Origin: Parvularcula sp039818345
Lineage (GTDB): Bacteria > Pseudomonadota > Alphaproteobacteria > Caulobacterales > Parvularculaceae
Reading direction: 5' to 3'
DNA length: 64,000 nucleotides
NCBI GenBank assembly: GCA_039818345.1
Contig: JBCBUC010000004.1
Span: 124,001-188,000, forward strand
Shown: positions 32,861-43,600 of the stretch, one piece after another
How the letters are laid out: the number at the start of each line of letters is the position of its first letter
Numbering within the stretch: position 1 is the stretch's first letter
Notes under the pieces: generated by a model
What the model was told of the DNA's origin: nothing
The model's database searches: none
The model's input: the letters and a program-made list of their open reading frames with translations, nothing else
Translations under genes and position numbers: made by a program

Positions 32861-33020
32861 GGGTCGTCCCTCTCTTGGCGGTCATCGCCCCTGTTAGCCC
32901 TCGCCGGAAGGATCGTTGACGGCCGGAGACTGGCCATCGATCCCGCAAGACCTAAGCCTAGGAGCCTAGAGCGTTAGCGGGACACTGTCCAAGCCGCGAG
33001 CAGCCAACAAAAAGCGGAAG

Positions 33021-34301
33021 TCACTGGCGTTCGTACTGGACGTCCGCGAGATAGATGAGCGTCATACCGTTGCTATAATACTCAGCCAGCGCTTCGATCC
33101 GCTGTGCCTCGGCGTCATAAAGGGCGGTGGTTGCGTTAAGAAGGTCCCGCTGTGATGCCGCCCCGAAGGCGAATTCATCTTCGCGCAGGCGCCGCTGTTC
33201 ACTCAAGGAATCGATTGCCACGTCGAGGGTGGAAAGGATGCTGCGCTGGCTATTGACGATCGTCCAGGCAGCGGTGATTTCTTCGGTCAGCTGGGTGCGG
33301 ACGATACCCGCCTGGGCCTCGGCTGCTCGAACCCGTGCTGCTGCCGCTGCGCGCTCGGCGCGCACCCTACCGCCAGAGATAAAATCAGCACGAAGATTGA
33401 GACCAAGGCGGTTAACATTGTCGGATTCGTTGGGAAAGTCCGAATACTCATTCGCCGTAAAAGCGGAGACCCGCAATTCGGGATAGCGTTCACGCCCTAT
33501 CCGCTTGCGCGCGGTGCGGGCGGAGTCCGCTTGGACCTCAAGGCGCGAGACGACCGGTGACAGGGAGAGGGCGTCTGAGACCGTCTTATCAACGGAGCGA
33601 TCCTGAAGACTTTCCAAAAGCTCCCCAATCCACCGCTCCGACGCGCAGACCGTCTCCGATCCCGCCAGCCGCGCGAGCCGGGCTTTAGCGAAGATCTCTT
33701 CGTTGGTGAGGCGGGCCAGGGTCAACTGGACCAAGGCAACGTTAGCCTCGACCTCGGTCAAGAGGACGGACGTCGCCATCCGCGAGTCAAAAAGAGCTTG
33801 GACCGCCTTGAGGTCCGATTCATAGGCCTCGAGCCGACGCTCAGAAATATCAATCAGTTGGCGGACGCGCCAGAGATTAACAACCGCAACTGCCGCTTCG
33901 AGAGCGGTCTCCTGATCGGCTGCAATCGTCCCGAACAAGGCCGCCTGGCGATCAAGGCGGCGCTCATCCATCGCAAGGCCGGCCGCGCCGAAGCTGAAGA
34001 TATGTTGGGACGCTTGGATGCCGAGGCGGTTATCGACTTGGTTGTCGACCAAGCGTCCATCACCGACCCCCACAGTGTTCACGGTACTGATTTGTGGCAG
34101 GTAGCGGGCGCGTGCCGCTGCGACGTTGGCGGCGGCTTCATCGAATCCTGCGGCAGCAAGAGCGGTGCGCGGATCGCGCTCAAGGGCATCATTGACCACC
34201 TGCCAAATCGGCCGACAAGAGTTGGGATCCCGCGGATCAATCTGGGCTGTGGCTTTGCCAAACCCTGCGGTGGTGATGAGAAAAACTAGAAACAAACGCA
34301 T
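33021..34301 (-). CDS. TolC-family outer membrane channel of the type I secretion system
   Basis: The 426-residue precursor has a signal peptide (MRLFLVFLITTAGFGKATAQ). It has two tandem outer-membrane efflux domains, with long amphipathic helices rich in Ala, Arg and Glu, beginning near NDALERDPRTALAAAGFDEA and again in the C-terminal half (RAERAAAAARVRAAEAQAG). It is the third gene of a prtD-hlyD-tolC order and forms the outer exit of the exporter. It is shorter than E. coli TolC (about 470 mature residues) but normal for dedicated type I systems. It starts 5 bases after the adaptor stop. Confidence 0.9.
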   Translation of the reverse strand: MRLFLVFLITTAGFGKATAQIDPRDPNSCRPIWQVVNDALERDPRTALAAAGFDEAAANVAAARARYLPQISTVNTVGVGDGRLVDNQVDNRLGIQASQHIFSFGAAGLAMDERRLDRQAALFGTIAADQETALEAAVAVVNLWRVRQLIDISERRLEAYESDLKAVQALFDSRMATSVLLTEVEANVALVQLTLARLTNEEIFAKARLARLAGSETVCASERWIGELLESLQDRSVDKTVSDALSLSPVVSRLEVQADSARTARKRIGRERYPELRVSAFTANEYSDFPNESDNVNRLGLNLRADFISGGRVRAERAAAAARVRAAEAQAGIVRTQLTEEITAAWTIVNSQRSILSTLDVAIDSLSEQRRLREDEFAFGAASQRDLLNATTALYDAEAQRIEALAEYYSNGMTLIYLADVQYERQ

Positions 34302-34306
34302 AGAAA

Positions 34307-35599
34307 CTAAAGGCCGCGGCGGAACGTGGTGGTGATGGGTTCAAGCAGGTAATCAAGAAACGTGCGATCAAAGCCGCTGTCGATGAAGGCTTCCACCGGC
34401 ATGCCGGGGATGAACTCGAGATCGCGATCATCGATCGACGCGTCTGGCTCGAGAAGTAGTGTTGCTTCGTAATAGTTCGCCCCCGTCGCGGGGTCCGTCT
34501 TCAGGTCAGCGGAAACCTTGGTCACCCGGCCCGTCATCGATGGTGCTTTCCATGATTTGTAGGCGGATAGGCGGGATGTTGCGACGAGACCTTCGCGGAC
34601 CGAATCGCGGTCGGCTGGATTGACGCGTACCTTTGCCACGAGACTGCGCTCAGCAGGGACAATCTCCATGATCGGTTCGCCTGCACGCACCACGCCGCCG
34701 AGCGTGTTGTGGGCGAGGTTCATGACGGCCCCCGATTGCGGAGCAATGACCTGGGTCCGTTGAAGGATGTCGTCGGCGGCAGCGAAACGTTCTTCGGCGG
34801 CAAACGCCATGCGCCGAAGTTCCGTCGTTTCTGTGCTTATCTTTTCTTGGAAAGCAGCGCCGAGTTGCGTTATTTTTCTTTCAATCTCAGCAACCTGTGA
34901 AGCATTCTCTGCAGCTTCTGCTTGCAAATTGGAGAGCTCGCCCTCGAGCCTTGCCGTATCGCGTTCCAGGGTGCTCACTTCATCAACTTGAACCAAACGG
35001 CGGTCGAGGAGGTCACGCTTCAGTCGAAGTTCCGTTCGCGATGCTTCGAGTGCGCGGCGCATGCTCTGCATCTGCCTACCCCGTGCGGCGCGGCTTGAAA
35101 CCAGCGTTTCGCGCTGGGCATCGAGCACAGCGATTTCGGTTTCGTGGTTTTGCCGTTGTTGTTCGAACTGCTCGCGTTGACGGTTGCGCATCTCTTGCGC
35201 CTTATCTGCTGAGATGGAGAGAAAGCTATAATCCGTGAACGATAGACCCTCTCGGCTCTCTTTCAGCGCATCGAGGCGATCGAGACCGGCAAAGAGGTTA
35301 TAGAGTTCCTGGGCGATTTCGTCCCTGTCGGCCTCCGCAGCAATTCGGTCGAACACCATCAACACGGCGCCCGCTTCGACGATATCGCCTTCACGGACAT
35401 TCACTGCACGGATAATACCACCTTCAAGATGCTGCACCATCTTTCGGTTGTCTTCGACGACGAGGCTTCCAAAGGTTGCAACACCTTCGGAGAGGGGAGC
35501 TAGCCCTGCCCAGAGGAGGAAGCCACCAAGCCCTATAAAGCAAGCGACGCCTGCCCGGCGGAGCGACGTATCGGGGCTAAAAAAGCTATCAGCTGGCAC
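34307..35599 (-). CDS. HlyD/PrtE-family membrane fusion protein of the type I secretion system
   Basis: The 430-residue adaptor has a single N-terminal membrane helix (GVACFIGLGGFLLWAGLAPL) and the lipoyl half-motif VVEDNRKMVQHLEGGIIRAVNVREGD. A long coiled coil follows (about residues 115-285). The C-terminal beta-barrel carries GEPIMEIVPAERSLVAKVRVNPAD and a final LEFIPGMPVEAFI, as in HlyD and PrtE. The GTG at 35599 is chosen because AAGGGG lies 6 bases upstream; it overlaps the ABC gene by 11 bases. It links the ABC exporter to the TolC channel. Confidence 0.92.
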   Translation of the reverse strand: MPADSFFSPDTSLRRAGVACFIGLGGFLLWAGLAPLSEGVATFGSLVVEDNRKMVQHLEGGIIRAVNVREGDIVEAGAVLMVFDRIAAEADRDEIAQELYNLFAGLDRLDALKESREGLSFTDYSFLSISADKAQEMRNRQREQFEQQRQNHETEIAVLDAQRETLVSSRAARGRQMQSMRRALEASRTELRLKRDLLDRRLVQVDEVSTLERDTARLEGELSNLQAEAAENASQVAEIERKITQLGAAFQEKISTETTELRRMAFAAEERFAAADDILQRTQVIAPQSGAVMNLAHNTLGGVVRAGEPIMEIVPAERSLVAKVRVNPADRDSVREGLVATSRLSAYKSWKAPSMTGRVTKVSADLKTDPATGANYYEATLLLEPDASIDDRDLEFIPGMPVEAFIDSGFDRTFLDYLLEPITTTFRRGL

Positions 35600-37355
35600 G
35601 TGCCGCCCCTTTCCGCATTTCATCAAAGTATGCTTCTTTGGTCCGCATCGAGATTTTTCCGCGGTGCAGGGTAAGAACCGAGCTGCAGGCATTGATCACG
35701 CGGACATCATGGGTGGCGACGAGCCCAATGCCGCCTGCCTCCGCGTGTTTTGCCAGGGCGGCGACGATTTCCGCGACCAAGGCCGTATCGAGCGCAGCGG
35801 TCGGTTCATCGAGGATCAAAAGCGGCGGAGAGCCAAAAAAAGCACGGGCCAAACCGACCGCCTGCCGCTGTCCACCGGAAAGGCTCGAACCCTCAGCGCC
35901 GATCGGCGTTTCGAAGGACTTGGCGAGACGCGAGATCACTGGCGCCGTCCCTGATCGTTCCGCGGCAGCGATGACTTCCTCGTCAGCGCCTGACTGGAAG
36001 CGGGCGATGTTTTCACGCACGGTTCCGCTCAGTAGACTGATGTCTTGCGGCATGTAACCGATGTACCGACCACGGTCATCGGGATCCCAGGCGTGAATAT
36101 CGACCCCGCCAAGGCGCACAACGCCCTCTGTCGGCGGCATAATCCCAGCAGCAACGCGAAGAAGGGAGCTCTTGCCTGCGCCGCTCTCACCGATCACCGC
36201 AATCAATTCGCCTGGGCTGATCGTTAGGTTAAACTTGGGGATCAGGAGTCTCTCCTCTCCGGGTACGGACACAGAGAGGTTCTCGACTCGCAACACAGCC
36301 TCGGGTCGAGGAAGAGCAACGGATGGCGTCTCCTTGCTGAGCGCTGAAGGGATCGCCGCCTCGACCTGGCGCCAGTCGTCACGCAATTTGACCAGCTGTT
36401 TCCACTGATTGACGATTTGATCGATCGGTTGAAGCCCGCGGCCAAGAAGGATCGACCCGGCGACGATGGAGCCTGGCGAAATCATCTGGTTAAGGACAAG
36501 AAACGCGCCAAGTCCGAGTGCACCAACCTGAAGGATTTGGCGAAGCGCTCGGCTCACCGACGAAATAAAACCGCCCGTGTTCGATGCTGCCATCGATGTT
36601 GTGAGGCCAATCCGCTTCGCCCCCATGACCCGATCGGTGACTGCGCCAATCATGCCAAGCCCGACCACCGCCGGGGCTGACATCAAGCTTTGCCGGGCCA
36701 GTTGGCTCGCCGCGCCCTCCTGCATGCTTGCTGCTTGTAACGGCGCTTTCGTCACTGTCTCTTGGATAATCGCAAGACCGATGAGCAAGACGGCACCCAC
36801 AAGGGCAAGCGCTCCCAGCGCTGGGTGCACGAGGAAAAGCAGCACAAAGAACAGTGGCGCAAACGGCAGATCAAAAAGCGGCGCCGGGCCACCATTGATG
36901 AGCCATGCCTGAAGTCGGCTCAACGCCTGGCCCGGGTGATCCTTCGCGCTTGCACCCTCCTTCAAGGCTTGAGAGTGAAGCGGCTTGTCGAGGCGCTCAC
37001 TGAGCATCGCACCGAGGATAGCAAATGTCCGCTTCCGGCCTCCCTCCGCTGCGCCATAAATGCCGAGAAGAAAGACAGCAATGAGGCTGAGAACGGTGAG
37101 CGTTTCATAGGAACCGGAGGTCAGCACCCGGTCATACACCTGGAGCATGTAAAGCGGCGAAACTAACATCAGTAGGTTGATCGCTAGCGTGAAGCCGAAG
37201 GCTGTTGCGATCCGTTGTTTAAAGCCGGGGCCCGCCAAAATACTCTTCAGCGTGCGCGGATCATCCGTCATCGGTGCGGCATCGAAAGCCGTGCCCGTGG
37301 CCGGACTCGTCGTTTGCTCGCCCCTCACAACGCTCTTCTTACCCCCGTCTTTCAA
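35589..37355 (-). CDS. PrtD-type ABC exporter of the type I secretion system
   Basis: The 588-residue half-transporter has a membrane domain of about six helices (residues 50-320) without a C39-like peptidase or CLD region. A nucleotide-binding domain follows: Walker A GESGAGKSS near residues 386-394, signature LSGGQRQ near 490, Walker B LLILDEPTA near 511 and the H-loop VATHD near 545. This is the PrtD/AprD class that exports RTX proteins with C-terminal signals. A TTG at 37355 is the first start; GTG 37328 or ATG 37271 (MTDDPRTLKSILAG) are equally possible. The giant substrate gene is divergent. Confidence 0.94.
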   Translation of the reverse strand: MKDGGKKSVVRGEQTTSPATGTAFDAAPMTDDPRTLKSILAGPGFKQRIATAFGFTLAINLLMLVSPLYMLQVYDRVLTSGSYETLTVLSLIAVFLLGIYGAAEGGRKRTFAILGAMLSERLDKPLHSQALKEGASAKDHPGQALSRLQAWLINGGPAPLFDLPFAPLFFVLLFLVHPALGALALVGAVLLIGLAIIQETVTKAPLQAASMQEGAASQLARQSLMSAPAVVGLGMIGAVTDRVMGAKRIGLTTSMAASNTGGFISSVSRALRQILQVGALGLGAFLVLNQMISPGSIVAGSILLGRGLQPIDQIVNQWKQLVKLRDDWRQVEAAIPSALSKETPSVALPRPEAVLRVENLSVSVPGEERLLIPKFNLTISPGELIAVIGESGAGKSSLLRVAAGIMPPTEGVVRLGGVDIHAWDPDDRGRYIGYMPQDISLLSGTVRENIARFQSGADEEVIAAAERSGTAPVISRLAKSFETPIGAEGSSLSGGQRQAVGLARAFFGSPPLLILDEPTAALDTALVAEIVAALAKHAEAGGIGLVATHDVRVINACSSVLTLHRGKISMRTKEAYFDEMRKGAARAS

Positions 37356-37641
37356 ATGGCGAAGATGCCCGTTTTCTCCCTCTTTTCAGAGGGTTCTCGC
37401 CAGAATAGCAGAGGAACAGAAAAACCCTTTTAAATCAAGTCCGATATGCCGATCAGACACAGTCATGACACTGTTGAATAGAGTCTCTGCTGCACAGCAG
37501 CAGCAGTGATTACGTCTTTGACTGCTGCACAATGCACGATTCTGCTAACATCGTCACTTGAGGCTCAATGGCAGCAGTGTCAGTGTTATCCTTAACACTC
37601 CGCCCACCGCACCTTTCAGGGTGGAGGCGGGGGATTGAAGT
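37356..37641. promoter_or_regulatory. Divergent promoter region between the secretion operon and the giant gene, with repeated operator-like motifs
   Basis: No gene fits here. CTGCTGCACA occurs twice (37487-37496 and 37522-37531, spaced 35 bases). GCAGCAGTG recurs at 37500-37508 and 37571-37579, in inverted relation to ACTGCTGC at 37521-37528. A separate inverted repeat, AGTGTTA-TCCT-TAACACT, lies at 37582-37599, about 43 bases before the giant gene start. GGAGG at 37623-37627 and GGGGGAT before the ATG are possible ribosome binding sites. The layout suggests one regulator serving both directions. Confidence 0.6.
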
Positions 37642-40600
37642 ATGGACCGTTATGACGATGACCTCTTAGGGTCAGATGAGTCATCCAGCGAAACTTTTCT
37701 TGATAGGGCGCAGACGGACGACCAGGGGTCGCGGCGACGGCGCGCGAGCAAGGCTGCGTTAATCGCGTCAACGTCGATCTCGGCACTGCTGATTGATAAA
37801 GCGATCGCGCTTCAAAGCGACGTGCCATCGAATTTTACGGCCGCCTCGGAGCTGCCTGGTGGTGCCAGTTATGAGCTACGCGACGATGGCTTGCTGGAGG
37901 TCACAACGACATCGGGGCGGGTGGTGCTGCTCGATGCCGGTGCGTTCGTGATCACCGCTGATGGCGCCCTTTTCATCGCGAAGGACGCGGCGGCCAGCGC
38001 GGGGCTGAATGGGCAGGATGCTCTTCCGGCTCAAGAGCCCGAGACAGAGGATGCCCCCATCCCTGACGCGGGTGACGTCGAGACCGCTGCGGATCCCGTT
38101 GAGGCCGAAGCGATTGAGGACCTTGCCGCCGAGATATCTGCCTCTGATCTGCCAGGGCTCGCCCAATACGAGCTGCGCGAAGATGGCTTGCTGGAGATCG
38201 AGACGACAGCGGGGCGGGTGGTGCTGCTCGATGCTGCTGCGTTCACGCTCACGGATGATGGTGAGCTCTTGATCGCGTCGGAGGCTGCGGTGAGTTCCGG
38301 CCTCAATATGACAGATACGATGCCCACACACATGTCATCGACGGAGGACGCTCTCTGGGTCGATGGGATGGAAGATGGTGGGCGTGATTGGTTGCCCTTT
38401 GCTATTGCGGGGGCGATCGCGGCTGGCGGTCTTGGCATATATTTTCTGACCAATGACGATGATGATGACAGTAGCGATTCTGATGAAACGCCCACGAACA
38501 ATACACCAGCCTTTGGCAGCGTCACGACCTTCACCATCGATGAGGGCGGTTTTGCGGCGTTTGTTGCGTCGGCGACGGACGATGATGGCGATGCTTTAAC
38601 CTATTCGTTGTCTGGCACTGATGCATCGCTCTTTACCATCAACGCAACGACCGGCCTTGTCCGCTTTATCGATCGAACGGACTTTGAGATTCCGGCCGAT
38701 GCCAATAGCGATAATCAGTACAGCCTCACGGTTTCGGTCAGTGACGGAACTGCCACCACATCGCAAGCGGTCACTGTCACCGTCCAGGACGTTGACATGT
38801 TTTCTGTGGCGGGCACGGACGATAATGATTCGATCGACCTGTCGTCTCAGGACGAAGACATTACCATTGGAGCCCAGGCAGGCGATGACGCGATTATCAC
38901 CGATGCTGGAGACGACACCGTCTTTGCCGGCACCGGGAATGACATTATCTTTGCTGGTCAAGGCGCCGATACTGTTCAGGCTGGTGCTGGCGATGATATC
39001 ATTGTGCTGGTCGGTGAGACCGGTACTGATGAATACGCTGCTGGATCGATCACCAATTCAGGTGGTGAAGGCATCGATGTTTCGTCCGTTCTGTCTCTTT
39101 TGCGGCTCAATGGTCAGACCACAAGCGATGCCGTCGCCGGAGAAACCCTCGTCGGCGGCGTGGGGGATGACACACTCATCGTCTACGGGGAGATTGATCT
39201 CACCGAGGTCACGCTTTCTGGGATTGAGCGGCTCGTCCTCAACTCTGATGCAACGGTTGATGCGGAGGATCTAGGTGCGGGCGGTGTTGAGGTCATCACG
39301 GGCACGGGTTCTGCCGTTCTTCGTCTAGCGGGATCGGGGGAAGTTGATCTTGCCGATCTTGATCTCGAAGGCATCGCCTTTTTGGAGATTGGTGAGAATG
39401 TCGAGCTCTCAGCCGAGACCGTTGAGGATCTGCTCGATGCTGGGATCACCGCGATTGGGGGCAGCGGAAGCCTCGATATCAACACGGTGAGCGGCGACGA
39501 TCTGGATGGTCTTATCTTTGAAGAGAGCATCGAGGTGTCGAGCGACGGGGAATCCGTCGACCCAACGGAATTCGGCGGCAGCATCACTGACGGTAGCATT
39601 GGCGAGGTGGTGCTGAGCGTTGTTGATGACGTCACTATTGATGAGAACACCACCGCTCTTCAAACGGTGAGCGCGATTGATGCTGAGGGCGGTGATCCGA
39701 CCTTCACGCTCGGTGGTCAGGATGCGGCGCTTTTCAATATCGATGAAGAGACCGGGGCAATCAGCTTTATCGCTGCGCCCGATTTTGAGACTCCATCGGA
39801 CACGGACGTTGACAATGTGTACCGTCTTTCTGTCAGGGCATCGGTCGATGATCGGTCGACGACGGAAGACCTCATCGTTCGCGTAAGCGACGTCAACGAA
39901 GCTCCAACCATCACGTCGGGTTTGGCGGGATCCGCGACCGAGAACAGCACGGCGACGGATTATCAGGCAGGTGGAGAGGATCCAGAGGGCCTTGCCCTGA
40001 GCTATTCTATCGCTGGCGGAGACGATGGTGGTCTTTTCACCATCGATGAAAACAACGGGACTCTTGCGTTCGTTGACGCCCCAGATTTTGAAAATCCAAC
40101 CGATGCGGACGGTGATGGCACGTATGAGGTGGCCATCGAGATCACCGATGGGGAGCTCACCAGCACAGTCAATGTCTCTGTCACCGTCAATGACACGAAT
40201 GAGGCACCGTCCTTCACCTCACCCAGTGACGTTGATGTTGCCGAGAATGCTGTCGCAACCGGTCTTGATCCGTCCACGACTGACCCAGATGGCGATGACG
40301 TCACCGTCTCGATCACCGGCGGGGCGGATGCAGGTCTCTTTGAGATCGGTGATGACGGAATCGTCTTCGTCGCTGCACCCGACTTCGAGACGCCTGCCGA
40401 TGCTGACGGCAACAACGTCTATGAAATCGAGCTGACCGCTAGTGACGGCGACGTGACGGTGACCCAGGACGTCACCATCGCCGTCACTGATGTCGATGAG
40501 AACTTGCCCGAAGCCGGCTCCACTGTGAGTTTTGCCCTCGCCAACGATACGGGTCGGGAGGATGATGATGCTGTCTCCCAGGACATGGGGCTAACGGGCG

Positions 40601-43600
40601 TTATCTCCAATCCCGGTGTCGTTGTCAGTCTGGTGATCACCCTCGACGGTGAAGAGTTCGATATCACCGACCAGATCGAAGACGACGGCAGCTTTGCTCT
40701 CACTGAAGACGAGCTTGCCACCCTTCTCGGTGAAGCAGTGGAGGACGGCACCTATCTTGCGACCCTCACCCTGACGGACACAGAGGGCCTCATTGATGTT
40801 GAGTCGCTGACGATCACACGTGATACGTCCGCCCCCGGCATGCCGACGATCCAGCTATCGAAATCTTCCGATAGCGGTGAACTAGGCGATGGCGAGACGG
40901 TATACGCCGTTGTCAATATCACGGGTACGTCAGAAGCGGGCGCGTCGGTCCAAGTTGGCGACGCCAGCGCTTCGATCGTCGGCGCAGCGAACACCTTCAC
41001 GGTGAATGGCTTGGCGCTAGGTCTTGGCGAGAACGAGTTTGACGTCTCGGCGACGGACCGAGCCGGCAACATTGCCACCGATAGCTTTTCGGTCAGCCGT
41101 GTTGACGGCGAAGCGGGCGATCCTGTCCTCTTCTGGCTCGACGTCACACTTGATGCGATCGCATCGAACGCGATGAACGCCGTACAAGCGTCGCGTGGTC
41201 TTGCCATGGTGTCGATCGCTATGTCCGACGCGGTCAGCGCGATTGATGGTTCAACGCCTTTTTATGGCTCTTTCGATGTTGGCGATGCAGCGACCACGGA
41301 TGTCGCGGTCGGCTATGCCGCCTACGAAGTCCTCAATTATCTCTTCCCGGACGATAGCGTCACCTTCACCACGGCGCTCAATGATGCCCTTGACGGGATC
41401 GATCCCGGCGACAGTTTTGATCAAGGACAAGCCCTTGGTGAAGCGGTGGGCGATATTGTCGTCGCCATCCGCAACGCCGATGGCTGGGATGATTTTGAGA
41501 CCTACACACCGGGAAGTGAGCCGGGGGACTGGGATCGCACGGGGCCCTTCTTTAGTGAGCCCGTCGATCCGCAATGGGCAACGGTCGACACCTTTGTTCT
41601 CGACAGCCAGGACCAGTTCCGTCCCGATGGCCCCCCTGATCTGACCAGCCAGGAGTATGCCGAAGCGGTCGCTGAGGTGCAGTCGCTCGGCAAATCCGAC
41701 AGCACTACGCGTACGGAAGACCAGTCCGAGATCGCGCAGTTTTGGAAAAATGGCGCGGGCACAAGCTCCGGCCCCGGCCAATGGAACGAGATCCTCCAAG
41801 AGATCTTGGAAGAGCAAGAGAGCGGCCCTGCGGCATCGGCGAAAGCACTTGTTGCCCTTAATGTGGCGATGGCTGACGCCGGTATCGCCGCGTGGGATGC
41901 TAAGTACACCTATGGGTTCTGGCGACCAGAGGACGCCATTGCGGAGGCCGATACGGACGGCAATGATGCGACTGTCCAAGACGAGGATTGGCGCCCGCTG
42001 ATCACGGCGCCCGCCCACCCAGAATATGTCTCGGGTCACTCCACCTTCTCAGGTGCAGCAGCGACGGTCTTGACTGATCGCTATGGAGACAATTTCTCGT
42101 TTGAGGCGACCTCCCGCGGCTTGCCTGGCGTCACCCGCTCTTATTCGAGCTTTGATGAGGCGGCTGAGGAGGCAGGCCGGAGCCGGATCTATGGCGGTAT
42201 TCACTACGAATTCTCCAACCAAGATGGTCTGACCCTCGGTGATGATGTCGCGAGTGAAGTGCTCGATGTCCTTGGAACAGAGGTCGACAACTTCGCGCCG
42301 CTCGTTCTTCTCGATGGTGAACTTCTGGATGCCTTGGATGCCCTCGCGCCGGACGATGCGGGCCTCTTCATTGGCGATGACCTCACCATCGGCGGCCGGG
42401 TCGTGGACAATCTGTCGGGCGTGGAGGGCTTTGTCCTCTCGATCGATGGCGGTGCCAACCGGGACGTCGATTTTGATCAGTTCGGGCTTTTCTCTGTAGA
42501 GATTGATGTTCCGGACAATGACAGCTTTGATGGCGTCCACACCTATGAATTCACGGCAACCGACCTTGAAGGGAACGTGCGTTCCGCCACCATTGCGGTC
42601 GTCGTTGACACGGTGGCGCCGACCCTCTCGCTCGAGAGCTTCGCTGATGGCGATACGATCGAGAACGGTACACGCCTCAGCGGTACTTTTGACCCAACGG
42701 GCTCTAAACTTGTCTCGCTGACGCTTTCCGTCGACGGAGCAGACACCAGGACGGTCGCGTTCGACCAAGAAAGCCAGACCTTCGACGAGGCGCTTCCGCT
42801 TGGTACTCTTGGCGCAGGTGAGCACACCGTCACCGTTGTGGCCCGCGATGCGGCCGGCAACGAGACGAGCGAGAGTTTCACCTTTACCCTCGAAGACGCC
42901 ATCCCGTTCGAGGTCGTTTCGATCGAACCAGCCGCTGATTCTGAGGAAGTTGGTCTCACCCAAAATCCAAAAATCACGTTCAGCCGCGCGGTTGATCCGG
43001 ACACGATCACAGAAGAGTCGGTCTTCATCATCGATTCCGCAGGGGAGGTTGTCCCCGCCAGCGTGGTCGTCGGGGCCAACGGCACCGCTGTGCAGCTCTT
43101 CCCCGATGAAAGTTTCGCCGGTTCAGAAACCCACACGCTGGTGGTCAAAGGCGACATCGTTGCCGCGGCCGCCGACGGCGCCCTTCTCGATGGGGACGAT
43201 GACGGCGAGGTTGGCGGCGATTTCGGCGCTGACTTCACCACGGTCAGCAACACGCCCGTCGCCAACACATCGCTGGTTGGTAAAGTGGTTGGGCCAGGTC
43301 CTGACCTAGAGCCGATGACCGACGATGATTTCAGCAGCGGCGCTGACGGCACGGCCAATACTTCGGATGATATCTACGATTTCCCGATCGCTGGCGCGAA
43401 GGTTTATATTCTCGGCCGAGAAGATGAAGCGGTGTTCACTGATGAAAATGGTGAATTCACGCTGACGAATGTGCCGGCTGGCAATGTCAAAGTCGCCGTC
43501 GATGGCCGCACCGCGACCAATCCACCCGAAGGCGTTTTCTACCCAGAGATGACGATGGATCTCACCATCGTGGCGGGACAGGAAAACACCATTCTTGGTA

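Noticed and set aside
38797..39015. Calling the giant protein a haemolysin or RTX toxin
   Set aside because: Its RTX-like block is a single short region near the N-terminus. The rest is adhesin-like and enzymatic, and there is no acyltransferase or pore-forming hydrophobic region.
42049..42963. Long antisense open frame of about 300 codons opposite the giant gene
   Set aside because: It lies opposite the haloperoxidase/Ig coding sequence, has no ribosome binding site and no recognisable domain. Similar antisense frames recur along the gene because of its Asp/Gly codon bias.
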